Assembly: GCA_029213075.1 (NCBI GenBank) | Contig: JARGPO010000013.1 | Span: 1-63,726, forward strand | Source of the DNA: Legionellaceae bacterium | GTDB lineage: Bacteria > Pseudomonadota > Gammaproteobacteria > Legionellales > Legionellaceae | Length of the DNA: 63,726 nucleotides | Reading direction: 5' to 3' | Position numbers and translations under genes: made by a program | Notes under the pieces: generated by a model | What the model saw: the letters and a program-made list of their open reading frames with translations, nothing else | What the model was told of the DNA's origin: nothing | Databases searched by the model: none | Part shown: piece after piece, positions 32,819 to 43,311 of the stretch | Position numbering within the stretch: the stretch's first letter is position 1 | How the letters are laid out: every line of letters starts with the position of its first letter

Positions 32819-35614
32819 TTGAGTACCCCCTTACTAAGTAACAAAAAATTTACTTACCAGCTTTCTCTTGGAGCAGTTATATTTGCTTACATTGCTATAT
32901 ACTTTATTTTTTTATGTAATACTCATTTTTTGCCCTATGTTTTTGATAATAACGAAACCTTTTCTTCTCTTATACATGCTCAGAATCTTTTTCATTTTGG
33001 CTTAAAAGATTCGTTGGGACTTACAGATGAAGCCTATGGTCTTATAAAAGAGGCCCATCCTTATGTTTACACTCATCAAGGGAATTTTCCTCGTTTTTAT
33101 TCATTTTTACTTTACTACTTAGGGATACGATCCGCTGAATGGCAAATATTTGTTTCTACTTTCACTATTGGCTTAGCCGGTATTCTCTTTTGCTATCATT
33201 ATTTTTGTAAACATGTATCAACATTATTTGCTGCTATATTTTGTTTGTTATTAATGACTGACTACATCATGTTCGCACAATGGCATATCAATACATGGCG
33301 TGTTTGGCATCTGTTTTTTTTCTTTTCTAGTTTTCTTTGTTGTCATGGATTAAATGATCAAAAATGGAAACTTTATATTCCTATTAGTATATTAAATTTT
33401 GCTTGTTTATATTATACAGAAATTGTTTATGCATCTTTTGTATTTTTTAGCGCTAGTATTTATCTTTTACTCTTTCCAAGCTGTACACTAAAGAGAAAAT
33501 TATTTAATGTTTTTATTATAAGCCTTGGCGTACTACTCTCTATTGTCGTTCTAGTAGAGCAAAATATTATCTATTTGGGTTGGGATAATTTTTTAGAGGA
33601 TATGTCCTATACCTTTACAGCTCGCAATAATGTTCTTAGCTGGGAAGAAACATCTAAAGTTAAAGATTTCTATTATAGCCATAAAATTGTTTTTTGGGAT
33701 AATTTTAATATTTATGAACATATAAGAGATCCTCTTGTTATTATTCAAACTTGGTATCGATATTGCTTACTGCCCTATGGACCTTTTATTAATCTTTCAG
33801 CTTTCATCACCATTTTGGGAAGCTTCTTATCTTATCTAACTTTAAAATTTGAGCAAAAATCCAATAGCCGTTTTATGAAATTAGTTCAACAGCCAAATAG
33901 TATTCGAACTTTTGTAATAAGCACATCCTGTGTGGCTGGGTTGTTTTTTCTAGAATATATAATGAGGCCATCGACATGGAACGGTCGATTTGGTCATGTA
34001 TCACTTTTAACAGTGTCATTTACTATTCTTATTTGTCTTTCATCCGCATTATTTATTTATAAAAATTCAAACAATCTATGTCTAAGTAAAACCAGGTCTT
34101 TTCTTAAATTCACTTTAATGTCTCCAGCGTCGTTAATCATCTTCTTTGCACTGTCCGCTCTTCTAAATATAATCTTTTTATCGCAGGTTATTCACCCCAT
34201 GCAATGGAATGTTAGCTTTATATATAGAGCAGCTCTTGCACTTTTAATCGGATGCATAACTTTTAGAATCAGCCTTTATTTACTAAGATTTTTTTTCAAA
34301 AACAATAAAACCTTAAGAGGTTACTCAAATGTAGTTTTAAAATCTAAAAGCGTATTCACTTTTATTACCACTATAGCGTTTATAATAAGCTTAGCATTTT
34401 TAACTTTTGTTTCCTTCCCTATCACATGGAGCAGGCCTCAGATCTCGACTATATTTCAAGGTATGCAGTTAAACATTATCATTCTTTTTGTTTTGTTATT
34501 CGTTATAAAATTTACTAACCAAGAGCTAGATAAAAATAAACTGGCTAATAAAAACATACTATTAATTCTATATTTCTTCTTCACTATTATTTTAAGTTAT
34601 TGTATGTATTATCTGGACGGATTTTCTGGACCTATCGCTACTTATATACAGTTGCATACAGTCAAAGCTTTAAGTCAGCCATCTGTAATGTTATTCATTT
34701 TAGGGGTGATTTTATTTATAAGTAACCCATTAACTTACTCATCTCATCAACCATCAGAAAATAATGCTGTGCTAATTACCTTCAAAAAACTTCTGCCTTT
34801 TCTTTGTGCTACAGCATTAGGTTTTCTTTGTGTATATATGGTTTTTCCAGGTTATGTTAGATCGGGATATTTGTGGAGATATTGTTGCTTTTCGGTATTC
34901 GCTCATATCAGTATCTACGCATGGCTATTTTATGTTATAAGTATGCGAGCTTTTAATATCAAAATAAATGGACTAAAAAATACAGCTACACTTGCTAAAG
35001 AGTACTTTATCTCGGCACTGGCATTATTACTACTATTAACATTTTCTTATCTGTGGCTCGATCTTCAGTGGCTTTACATCAAAGAATTTCCTCCAGGTGA
35101 TTTTAATTTTGTAAAATTACTAAAAAACAAACCATTTTATAAAAAGTCTATTGTAGCTAATACATATGCAGCTCCATTTTCATATGTTACTCAGAGCTGG
35201 GCATATTCCGATCCTGTTTTTGGGCAAAATGATGGGAACATCATTAAAGATCCCACTAACGTACATTTTAACCGGGACTTACGATATATGTGGGTTGCCG
35301 ACGCCAGTCAAAATAAAGATTACTTGACTCAAGACTACTTTGTTTGTTGGCAGAGCTATTACTCATTTGATTTATTGGGATTTCCAAAACCAAAATGTTA
35401 TGATTTTCCACTGATTCAGCTTGTAAGAAATGCAAAAAATGTAGATTTTATTTTAGAAGAAGTGGAGCATGATCAAAGTGGCAGAGATAAATGGTCAATT
35501 GTTGCGTTAAAAAAACCATCAGCTCCCAAAGATAAAGACGAATCAAAAAACAACAATTCACATGAACTACATTCGCAACAAAAAAACATGTGTTATATGA
35601 AGAGTTATTCATGA
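32819..35614 (+). CDS. large polytopic membrane protein, GT-C-like, paralogue of the product of 35611-37833
   Basis: A 931-residue protein with ~18-20 hydrophobic segments. The first periplasmic loop has DNNETFSSLIHAQNL and HPYVYTHQGNFPRFYSFL; an acidic residue in this loop is how GT-C glycosyltransferases are usually arranged. A hydrophilic stretch follows the last helix (from ~residue 770). No family name can be given. The start is TTG with AAAGGA seven nt upstream. It overlaps the next gene by ATGA, and that gene encodes a shorter paralogue (HPYLYTHNVSTPSILYPLL). Confidence 0.75.
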   Translation: MSTPLLSNKKFTYQLSLGAVIFAYIAIYFIFLCNTHFLPYVFDNNETFSSLIHAQNLFHFGLKDSLGLTDEAYGLIKEAHPYVYTHQGNFPRFYSFLLYYLGIRSAEWQIFVSTFTIGLAGILFCYHYFCKHVSTLFAAIFCLLLMTDYIMFAQWHINTWRVWHLFFFFSSFLCCHGLNDQKWKLYIPISILNFACLYYTEIVYASFVFFSASIYLLLFPSCTLKRKLFNVFIISLGVLLSIVVLVEQNIIYLGWDNFLEDMSYTFTARNNVLSWEETSKVKDFYYSHKIVFWDNFNIYEHIRDPLVIIQTWYRYCLLPYGPFINLSAFITILGSFLSYLTLKFEQKSNSRFMKLVQQPNSIRTFVISTSCVAGLFFLEYIMRPSTWNGRFGHVSLLTVSFTILICLSSALFIYKNSNNLCLSKTRSFLKFTLMSPASLIIFFALSALLNIIFLSQVIHPMQWNVSFIYRAALALLIGCITFRISLYLLRFFFKNNKTLRGYSNVVLKSKSVFTFITTIAFIISLAFLTFVSFPITWSRPQISTIFQGMQLNIIILFVLLFVIKFTNQELDKNKLANKNILLILYFFFTIILSYCMYYLDGFSGPIATYIQLHTVKALSQPSVMLFILGVILFISNPLTYSSHQPSENNAVLITFKKLLPFLCATALGFLCVYMVFPGYVRSGYLWRYCCFSVFAHISIYAWLFYVISMRAFNIKINGLKNTATLAKEYFISALALLLLLTFSYLWLDLQWLYIKEFPPGDFNFVKLLKNKPFYKKSIVANTYAAPFSYVTQSWAYSDPVFGQNDGNIIKDPTNVHFNRDLRYMWVADASQNKDYLTQDYFVCWQSYYSFDLLGFPKPKCYDFPLIQLVRNAKNVDFILEEVEHDQSGRDKWSIVALKKPSAPKDKDESKNNNSHELHSQQKNMCYMKSYS

Positions 35615-37833
35615 ACTTAATTAACAAAAGATATCTTTCAGTGCTTATATTGATCACTATAACTGTATTCACTTTATGGGAGTATGGTAAAGCCAATAAT
35701 TTTATTCCTTGTGTATCAAATTGTGGAGAAACATTTTGTGCAGAAATACAAGTTAATAATTTTAAATTATATGGATTTAAATATGGATTACTTGAAGATC
35801 ATGCAAATTCGAATAATTTACAAGCTCATCCCTATTTATACACACATAATGTAAGCACTCCAAGTATCTTATATCCTTTATTAGAGTGGGCAGGAATAAG
35901 TGCACTTTGGACTAAGCAGCTATTTTCACTTTTTATTTTTGGACTTAGTTTATTTTATATATATCGAACCACACTTTTTTATTCACAATCCTACTTAATA
36001 GCAGGGTCGATGCTTTTCTTTTTCTGTACGGATTATTATCATGTCTTTAGCTATGGATTAAATGCTTTAAGAGTCTGGCATTGGTTAGTATTATTTGGGT
36101 TACTATTTCATGTAGGTAGATATTTTAAAGAACCGACTAAATCTCCTTGGACCGATCGGCTCATGATTCCTCTTTATGTTATTCTGGCATTTGGAGTCGG
36201 CTACGATTTTTGGATAATAAATTTATTTGTTATATTAACTCTTACTATATTTTCTTTCTTTTCGGTGGATTATAAAAAAGAGAAGATATTAATACATTTA
36301 TTTTCTATTGGCTTAATATTTGCTTTTCCGGTTATATTGAGACAGATTCATATTATCTCTACATTAGGATATGATTTTTGGTATCATGATTTTATTTATA
36401 GTGCGTCAATAAAAATACCTTTTTTAAAGGATTTATTCCCTTTAACATCTATGACAGAAATTGATGAGTACTACACTGCCCATAATGTTCTTAGAGCACC
36501 AGCAACTCAAGCAGCACAATGGGCTGGTATATTTGTCACATTAAAGGATATGTTACGCCAAGTTACAATACCATCCTTCGGTACTTTAAATATTGGGTTT
36601 GTAATATTAGTTTTATTTTTTCCGATAATTAATTGTGTATATGTTATTACAAGCTACCTTATGAAATATTTTGCTAAAATGTCTCGTATTTCAACAGCAG
36701 CAAGATTCACTTCATTTTTTAATGTATTTGAGTTCTCTAAAGGGGGGCTGAAATTATTCTTTATTATCACTATTGGATGCTCAATTGGCGTATTAATATT
36801 TGCACCATTTTCTCTACATGTGTATTTTAAACATCAATTTCCATTATTAGCAGCACCTATTTTGCTTGCAAAATCAATTGTACTTTCAATATTGATTGTA
36901 TTCTATTCTAAATTACTTCTAGTACGCTCTAACCTGAGATGGTTACCACTATCATTGATTACGTTTATAATACTTGACCATTTTATAATTCAATTGGATA
37001 ACATAAAATACTTTAAACCAATTCCTACATCGTGGGTTTCTGCTGTTAAAAAATATAAAGATTCAAGTTTTGCCACCTCTTGGATACCAGATAGTGTGGC
37101 TGCATTCACTGACAGCTGGGTGGTAGCAATTAATGCTGGTGCTGAAAATAAAATAATTAAACGGTTTCAAGAGAATAAAGCACCATTTAAGTATTCTGAT
37201 TATTTTCTGTTTGGTCAGCAAGATGTAAATATCAAAACAAATAAATATTTATATCCTAAATATTGGTTATATTACTCAACAGATCAAGCTAATCAATTTG
37301 ATACCCCATCACCTATTTGTTATCAAGATTATCTTGCTAAATTTATTGGCGGTTTTTCAAATACAAAGCCAATTATTGCTTCAATGAGTGATTTAGGCTC
37401 TATCCACACTTTTAGCCCTGGCTCTGATATTGCGATTGTTGGTACTTTTGCAAATCCAAGTAAAGCAAATATTAATAGGATTGAATTTGTTTCAAATGGA
37501 CAAGTGCTGAGTAAAGCTAATTACAATTGTATATATGGATCATTTAATATAATTTATACAATACCTGAAAATTACTCATTAAAGACTTTACCTATCAACG
37601 TGGTAGTAACTTATAACGGAAATAGGAAAGTTGTTCTAGAGCAAATCACCTTTCAAAATACTCCCGGATCTGGGCTTAAGAACTCAGATATAAATCCCGC
37701 ATATTTGAGGCGAAATCAACTATCTGTAGAAGAAACTATTACCGCACTTCCTAATGTACCTATTGCTGAGCGCGGTAAGGATTATGTTATTTTTGATTTA
37801 GATAAATATTACAAGCAACATAGAATAATGTAG
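35611..37833 (+). CDS. polytopic membrane protein, GT-C-like, with C-terminal soluble domain
   Basis: A 740-residue paralogue of the upstream protein: NCGETFCAEIQVNNF and HPYLYTHNVSTPS align with its NETFSSL and HPYVYTHQGNF blocks. About 12 hydrophobic segments are followed after ~residue 460 by a long soluble part. Within this, SDIAIVGTFANPSKANINRIEF and FNIIYTIPENYSLKTLPINV alternate like a beta-sandwich, perhaps a carbohydrate-binding fold (inference). The ATG overlaps the previous stop (ATGA); an in-frame GTG at 35590 is less likely. Confidence 0.72.
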   Translation: MNLINKRYLSVLILITITVFTLWEYGKANNFIPCVSNCGETFCAEIQVNNFKLYGFKYGLLEDHANSNNLQAHPYLYTHNVSTPSILYPLLEWAGISALWTKQLFSLFIFGLSLFYIYRTTLFYSQSYLIAGSMLFFFCTDYYHVFSYGLNALRVWHWLVLFGLLFHVGRYFKEPTKSPWTDRLMIPLYVILAFGVGYDFWIINLFVILTLTIFSFFSVDYKKEKILIHLFSIGLIFAFPVILRQIHIISTLGYDFWYHDFIYSASIKIPFLKDLFPLTSMTEIDEYYTAHNVLRAPATQAAQWAGIFVTLKDMLRQVTIPSFGTLNIGFVILVLFFPIINCVYVITSYLMKYFAKMSRISTAARFTSFFNVFEFSKGGLKLFFIITIGCSIGVLIFAPFSLHVYFKHQFPLLAAPILLAKSIVLSILIVFYSKLLLVRSNLRWLPLSLITFIILDHFIIQLDNIKYFKPIPTSWVSAVKKYKDSSFATSWIPDSVAAFTDSWVVAINAGAENKIIKRFQENKAPFKYSDYFLFGQQDVNIKTNKYLYPKYWLYYSTDQANQFDTPSPICYQDYLAKFIGGFSNTKPIIASMSDLGSIHTFSPGSDIAIVGTFANPSKANINRIEFVSNGQVLSKANYNCIYGSFNIIYTIPENYSLKTLPINVVVTYNGNRKVVLEQITFQNTPGSGLKNSDINPAYLRRNQLSVEETITALPNVPIAERGKDYVIFDLDKYYKQHRIM

Positions 37834-37894
37834 TCACGAACAAAATGGTTGACGCCATAAATACAAGTACTTCTTAAACTATCAGGATGATGTT

Positions 37895-39568
37895 ATGAAT
37901 TCAATTCTCTGTAAATTCAAGAATTATAATATGTATATTAAGAATTTTTATAATGTATTTTCACATGTTATTATTTCTATTTGCTTTTGGTTAGGTCTTA
38001 CTTACCCTTGGATACAATTAAAGATTCAAGGTCTATCACAAATTGGTTTTAACGAAGAAAGTATTGGATATCGATACTTTCATACTTTAAGAATATTATA
38101 TGGTCAAGGAGAATATCCTTGGCTGCCACAGGGGCACTTGACAGGCCTTTTTCATATGCTTATTCAGCTGACTTTAACTGCACTAGGATATCCAATTTCT
38201 GATAGAAATATCCGTGTGGAAGCATTTGTTGATACGGCTATTTTGGTTCAGTCGACCTTAATTGCTCTTACTTTTTTATTTACTTTTTCTATCATACGCC
38301 AAACCAGTATTAGACTAGCTGCTGTAGCATTGTTTTTAATTGCTTCCTATGCCCAATCGAGCTTTAATTGGGGGTTACATTTACTAACACCTGATTATTT
38401 TGCGTGGTTTCTAATACCCGTTTGCATACTTGTTTATGCACTTGTGAAAATATTTAATATTCAAAGAGATATATCCTGGGGTGATTATATTGTTTTGGGC
38501 GTAGTTTCTGGTCTTTGTGCGTCTATAAAAGTCACCTATTTAATTGTGCCATTTACTATCTGGTTAGCAATAGCTGTGAATACTAAAGGTTGGCATTCTT
38601 GTATATTAAGAACTATTGTAGCAAGTCTGATTTCCGTTAGTATGATTGTTCTAATTTTAATGATTTATTACAAGTTTAACACGAAGGTTGTTGTTATTCA
38701 TGTTGAGAGACTTTTCAATTATATGAAAAGTGCTGGTGATACACAACAAGCTTGGCAATGGCTCACATCAGAAATTTTTATTTGGCCAGTAAAATTCATT
38801 ACAGTTTCAATGTTGCTGCCGCTCCTTTATTTATTGGGGACGTTTTTTTCCAAGAAAAATAGAATAATTTGTGCCATTCTTTTTATTGGTACTGCTTTAG
38901 AAACTGCGATTGGATGGATCCGATTTAATGGCGATACGAGTATTGAAACAAATGCATTTGCTGCTGGTAGTATTATTATTTTTTTTCTATTAGTCTTTCA
39001 CCCATGGTTAGAGTTATGTCTAAAGCGTTTTAAAAAGCAAGGGTTAAATTTTACTTTATCTAGCCAATTACTAGGTGGCATGTCTGTTATTGCCCTGATT
39101 GGTATATCTTATTCAGAAATGAATATACTTATATCGAAGGTATTTAGTCCAATAGCCATGACTGCAGACAGTGGTAGGAAGTTAGAGGTTTTTAGACGTG
39201 AGCATAGTGGAATGACATTATTCCTTACTCCAAACAATGCGCTTAGGCCTCTTACAATTGACTCCTCTATTTATAAAGGAGCAACAGATGTGACAGATGC
39301 GAGATGGGATCAAAGTCCACTTATGAAAAGACTTTTTCCAGATAGATGGTATATACATGGCGCTGAGCTTTATGGGTCGAACAACACCCCAAATTTTAAT
39401 CTTTTTCAAACCATTGTGTACTCATATTTTCCCAATGTGCAAGATCCAACCTTTAATGAATTTAAAGCTAGATATGATATCAACACAAATAATTTTATAT
39501 GTTCCTTTAACGAGCTAACAGGAAATGGCGCTACGTTGGTGGGCTGCTTTAGGAGCCAGATATCTTAA
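37895..39568 (+). CDS. polytopic membrane protein, paralogue of the product of 43918-45522
   Basis: A 557-residue protein with ~10-11 hydrophobic segments. The first loop reads GFNEESIGYRYFHTLRILYG and WLPQGHLTG, and the C-terminal loop has NALRPLTIDSSIYKGATD. The protein at 43918 has matching blocks (GLYEESVGYRYFYPLRQLY, FLPQGQFLD, VFRPVSIDSAIMKGCTG). The EESxGYRYF acidic loop after helix 1 suggests a GT-C-type glycosyltransferase, but no family is recognised. AGGATGATGTT precedes the ATG. Confidence 0.73.
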   Translation: MNSILCKFKNYNMYIKNFYNVFSHVIISICFWLGLTYPWIQLKIQGLSQIGFNEESIGYRYFHTLRILYGQGEYPWLPQGHLTGLFHMLIQLTLTALGYPISDRNIRVEAFVDTAILVQSTLIALTFLFTFSIIRQTSIRLAAVALFLIASYAQSSFNWGLHLLTPDYFAWFLIPVCILVYALVKIFNIQRDISWGDYIVLGVVSGLCASIKVTYLIVPFTIWLAIAVNTKGWHSCILRTIVASLISVSMIVLILMIYYKFNTKVVVIHVERLFNYMKSAGDTQQAWQWLTSEIFIWPVKFITVSMLLPLLYLLGTFFSKKNRIICAILFIGTALETAIGWIRFNGDTSIETNAFAAGSIIIFFLLVFHPWLELCLKRFKKQGLNFTLSSQLLGGMSVIALIGISYSEMNILISKVFSPIAMTADSGRKLEVFRREHSGMTLFLTPNNALRPLTIDSSIYKGATDVTDARWDQSPLMKRLFPDRWYIHGAELYGSNNTPNFNLFQTIVYSYFPNVQDPTFNEFKARYDINTNNFICSFNELTGNGATLVGCFRSQIS

Positions 39569-39649
39569 CTTACGGAATAATAAATAGACCATCAATTATT
39601 GGTGTCAAGCATCTTGCTCATATTTCCACGGTAAACGTATCCAAGTTGT

Positions 39650-41002
39650 ATGAGCAGGTTTATTTTGGTCAAGTATTTTTTATCATTTGGTATTAGTTTA
39701 ATATATATTATGTCTGTAAAATCTAATGCATCATTGACAAAATCTGTGGATATTCCTGGTCTTACGACATTACGTTTTTTTGCAGCTTTTTTTGTTTTCT
39801 TAAGCCATGCTCTTCACCAACTCATGCCACTACAAGGTATCCAGCCTGAGTGGTTGGTATTTTTTTCTTCATTGTATGCTGAAGGAATGACTCTGTTTTT
39901 TGTTCTCAGTGGTTTTGTTATCCATTACAACTATTCAAATATGTTACATAAAAGTAGCGAAGGAATATGGAATTTTTTTGTAGCACGACTCACTAGAATT
40001 TATCCCTTATTTTTACTTGCTATTTGCTATGATTCTATTACTCATAACAGTATGGAATCAATTAAATCATTTGCTAGCGTTGTTCCTTATTACTTAACCC
40101 TAACACAATCGTGGTTTTATATTCCTTTTGAGGATAAATCTTTAATTTATCAGTTTGGAGATATTCTTTGTATTAGCTGGTCGGTGAGTACGGAATGGTT
40201 TTTATATATGCTTTATCCGTTTATATGTTTTCTATTAGCCAAAGTACATAAACTTTCTTCTCTGGTCACGATCTTCTCCATAATTTGCTTAGTAAGTACG
40301 ACGGTTCTTGGATTGGTTTATGTTAATGAAGTGTCTATTAATGACTGGGCTGTTGCTATATTTGGAGCAGTTGCTGACATAAGTACTGGTAATTCTTTTT
40401 TAAGATGGCTACTTTATTTTTCTCCGTATACAAGGATGTTAGAGTTTCTGTTAGGCTGTGTTACGGCATCAATCTATATGAGATTAAATACAAAATTAAT
40501 TTCACAAAAAGAGCAACTGTTCGGTGGATTTATTCTCAGTATCTGCGTAATATACATTGGAATCTTACATTATTTTGCATTCTCTCCAAATGCTCTTATA
40601 AAATTGTTAGCATATCAAAATTATCTTGAGCAATTTGCTACATGTTTTGGATTTGCTCCTAGCATGGCTTTCATTGTTTTTTATTGTGCGAGATATTCAA
40701 ATGTAGTTACTCGTTTTTTTCAGACTCGAATTTTAGTCATTGCTGGTGAAGCCAGTTATTCACTTTATCTTTTTCATATCGCTATTGTTTATGCCGTTGC
40801 GCGCGAGACAGTAATCTTATCATCAGACTCACCTTTTACTTCCTACTTGGGCGACTTTTCTCGCCTGCTATTTGCTTTTTTCTCATCCATAGGACTTGCA
40901 ATAATCATTTATCATTTATTTGAGGTCCCGGTACAGCGATTCTTGCGTAAGACCTTGACCGTTTATAGAAAGAAATCGGCTATTGTTTTACTAGATGTGT
41001 AG
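39650..41002 (+). CDS. acyltransferase 3 family (O-acetyltransferase)
   Basis: A ~450-residue membrane acyltransferase. GLTTLRFFAAFFVFLSHALHQ contains the R/K-x10-H motif (Arg in TLRFF, His in LSHAL), GMTLFFVLSGFVIHY is the second hallmark and CISWSVSTEWFLYMLYPF the third. It has about ten membrane helices and no SGNH domain. Such proteins O-acetylate O-antigen or other glycans on the periplasmic side. The start is uncertain: ATG 39650 or ATG 39710; neither has a strong Shine-Dalgarno. The downstream choice gives a start closer to typical family members. Confidence 0.88.
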   Translation: MSRFILVKYFLSFGISLIYIMSVKSNASLTKSVDIPGLTTLRFFAAFFVFLSHALHQLMPLQGIQPEWLVFFSSLYAEGMTLFFVLSGFVIHYNYSNMLHKSSEGIWNFFVARLTRIYPLFLLAICYDSITHNSMESIKSFASVVPYYLTLTQSWFYIPFEDKSLIYQFGDILCISWSVSTEWFLYMLYPFICFLLAKVHKLSSLVTIFSIICLVSTTVLGLVYVNEVSINDWAVAIFGAVADISTGNSFLRWLLYFSPYTRMLEFLLGCVTASIYMRLNTKLISQKEQLFGGFILSICVIYIGILHYFAFSPNALIKLLAYQNYLEQFATCFGFAPSMAFIVFYCARYSNVVTRFFQTRILVIAGEASYSLYLFHIAIVYAVARETVILSSDSPFTSYLGDFSRLLFAFFSSIGLAIIIYHLFEVPVQRFLRKTLTVYRKKSAIVLLDV

Positions 41003-41058
41003 TTTTTTTTTAACGAATCAATTATATTACTGTTATATTGGATTCGCGGAATTAATTT

Positions 41059-42657
41059 ATGGATAAATTTAAACAATATATCATACAAGATACTATTGTC
41101 GCATCGAAATTTTTACTATCTGCGTGCTTTATTGTCTATCTATTTAAAATGTGGCTTTACTCTAATGCTGCTTGGTTGCATCCTGAATTGTTAGGCACCG
41201 CAGCTTATGTGTGGGGTGCTCCTGATGTGGAAACTTTACCTAATTTATTGCGAAAAGTGTTCGATTGGAAGGCTTTTGATCCCAATGTAAATAGAGTTCG
41301 TCCTCTTAATGATGTAATAGAAGTCTTTGATGCTATTCTTAAACCACATTTAGTGAAATTGATAGGTCCTCACCCCAGTTTTTCTTTTTCAGCGCTAGGC
41401 CTACTTCTAGTGGCCCCTGGTTTTTTATATGCTTACCTGAAAAGAAATCTGAAGATATCTTGGATTGTTGTTATTCTTTGTATGATTTTTATTTCAAATA
41501 CGGGCTTTCTTTCTCTATTTGTTAGTTATATTCGACCAGCAAAAAAATTAAATATGATTTTTTTATGCGCAGCACTTTGTTTTGGACAACGCCATGCAGA
41601 AAAGGGTAAGTCTAGAGATTTTTGGCTGTTTTTTTCTTCTATTTTAGCGTCATTTTTTTCCGATGAATTGGGGCTAGCTAATTTTATGATATGTGGTTTT
41701 TTATTTTGGCCTTCAATTGTTAAAACAAAACAGAAATTAATGATTTATTTTACTTTACCCATTCTCTTTTTATTATTAACCAAATGGGGTTTACCATTCA
41801 TTTATCGACTGTATAGTGTTCATGGAGCATGGGACGCATTAAATGATTCTAAAAAGTTTGCTATTTTCACTTATCTTTTTAACTATGATTTTTATCAGGC
41901 TGCTTTAATATTAACGGCACGTTCCTTTTTGACAACATTTGGAATATATAAACACGTGTTCTGGACTGAGTGTTTTGCTATATTTGTTTTAGTGACATTG
42001 CCAGTATTGCAACTCCTTCGGTATAGAGAGAAGAGTTTGCTTTCAGTTATCTCTACTGATCCTTTTATAGTGATTAGTATATTAATTTTTTTAGTTAATA
42101 TTTTTGATAACTTATTAGACTGGTATCCATTCCCTCATGAAATTAGTTACTTAGGATCCTTTAATTACTATTATCACAGTAATATAATTGTACTGAATCT
42201 ATTGTGGCTTGCTTTTTTAGTAAAAAATGCGATGGAAGTTTTGAAAAATAACCTTAAACAAAGAACAGTATTTGAGGTTTTATTGAGTGTAACTGGAATC
42301 ATTATTGTATGTTCTAATTTTCTGCTTTTTCAGAAAGTGAATACACTGGTGCAAATCATACATTTATATCCTTTTACTGAAAAAGAATTGCAATTGCGAC
42401 TAAATGAAATTAATTATAATTATCAAAAGACACCGTTGAAAGTCAACTTTTTAACCTCTAGTGATGCAATAGAGAAGGAATTCAAAGCCACCCTAAAATT
42501 CATCTTCCAGGATCGCTGGAAAGAGAATGGATTTTATCAAACTTTTAATTTAATAAAGCCAAATCCAATTATGGGGAATACATATATAAATCATTTAACC
42601 AGAGCACATTTTCCTTGTTATAAAATTACAAACTATGTGGATAATCATCCTGTTTAG
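41059..42657 (+). CDS. polytopic membrane protein, GT-C-like
   Basis: A 532-residue protein with about ten hydrophobic segments. The first loop contains GAPDVETLPNLLRK and VNRVRPLNDVIEVFDAIL; the RPL..V...D pattern is common to several GT-C-like proteins in surface-glycan clusters. A soluble C-terminal ~100 residues follow. Family is not certain. It lies 56 bp after the acyltransferase gene, and its stop is only 16 bp before the left end of an IS3 remnant, so downstream operon structure was disturbed by the insertion. Confidence 0.7.
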   Translation: MDKFKQYIIQDTIVASKFLLSACFIVYLFKMWLYSNAAWLHPELLGTAAYVWGAPDVETLPNLLRKVFDWKAFDPNVNRVRPLNDVIEVFDAILKPHLVKLIGPHPSFSFSALGLLLVAPGFLYAYLKRNLKISWIVVILCMIFISNTGFLSLFVSYIRPAKKLNMIFLCAALCFGQRHAEKGKSRDFWLFFSSILASFFSDELGLANFMICGFLFWPSIVKTKQKLMIYFTLPILFLLLTKWGLPFIYRLYSVHGAWDALNDSKKFAIFTYLFNYDFYQAALILTARSFLTTFGIYKHVFWTECFAIFVLVTLPVLQLLRYREKSLLSVISTDPFIVISILIFLVNIFDNLLDWYPFPHEISYLGSFNYYYHSNIIVLNLLWLAFLVKNAMEVLKNNLKQRTVFEVLLSVTGIIIVCSNFLLFQKVNTLVQIIHLYPFTEKELQLRLNEINYNYQKTPLKVNFLTSSDAIEKEFKATLKFIFQDRWKENGFYQTFNLIKPNPIMGNTYINHLTRAHFPCYKITNYVDNHPV

Positions 42658-42739
42658 ACCGTCTAAACTAAGGTGATCTGGTCTAATTGAACCGCACACA
42701 TTGATAAAGGATAATAACTTAACTTATCAAGGTGGGCAT

Positions 42740-43017
42740 ATGACTACAAAGCTAGCAAACAGAAATTATACAAAAGAACTCAAAGAAGAGGCCGTCTCAT
42801 TAGTATTGGATCAAGGTTATACTGTTACCGAAGTTGCTAATTCTTTAGGCGTAACCACCAAAGTTATTTATAACTGGAAGCAAAAAATTGAAGCTCAAAA
42901 ATCAGATGGATTATTATCAGACGATGAGCGGACAGTGTTAATAAAGCTTCGAAAAGAAAATAAACGCCTTCTAATGGAGCGAGAGATATTAAAAAAGGCC
43001 AGTGTAGATTCAACAGG
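42740..43017 (+). pseudogene. IS3-family transposase OrfA, 3' end replaced
   Basis: From ATG 42740 (AAGGTGGG upstream) the product is an OrfA: NRNYTKELKEEAVSLVLDQGYTVTEVANSLGVTTKVIYNWK is the helix-turn-helix, and a leucine-zipper-like LRKENKRLLMEREILKKAS follows. Just after KKAS the frame enters foreign sequence shared with the minus-strand IS30 fragment. The end of orfA and the start of orfB are therefore missing. A longer upstream start at 42701 is in frame but unlikely. Confidence 0.8.
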
Positions 43018-43212
43018 TCATTGCAACACCTCGTTCAATCTATCTGCTGGGGATAAAAAGTTCAATGTTTTTCTAAGTCTTTCGTTTAATTCTCTCGCAA
43101 TTTGATCCAGGTCTGATTGAGCATGAATACTCAGATCTGTCTTTTTAGGCATATACTGCCTTAAAAGACGATTAGTATTTTCATTTGTTCCTCGTTGCCA
43201 AGTCGGAACCAA
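43018..43212 (-). pseudogene. IS30-family transposase, C-terminal fragment
   Basis: About 64 codons match the C-terminus of IS30 transposases: [40 protein letters not shown] and [17 protein letters not shown]. The N-terminal helix-turn-helix and most of the DDE domain are absent. It lies inverted inside the IS3 remnant, between orfA and orfB. Confidence 0.85.
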
Positions 43213-43311
43213 TACATATTACGATAAATTAAGATGGTAAAAAATAATAGTTTATAAGGAAAGAGATTATTCGGATTCTAACTGTCAACTAAAAGTTTGT
43301 AAGATCAGTAT

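Noticed and set aside
41002-41046. T-run and hairpin after the acyltransferase gene as a terminator
   Set aside because: The T-run precedes the hairpin on the plus strand and would be an A-run after it on the minus strand, so neither orientation fits an intrinsic terminator.
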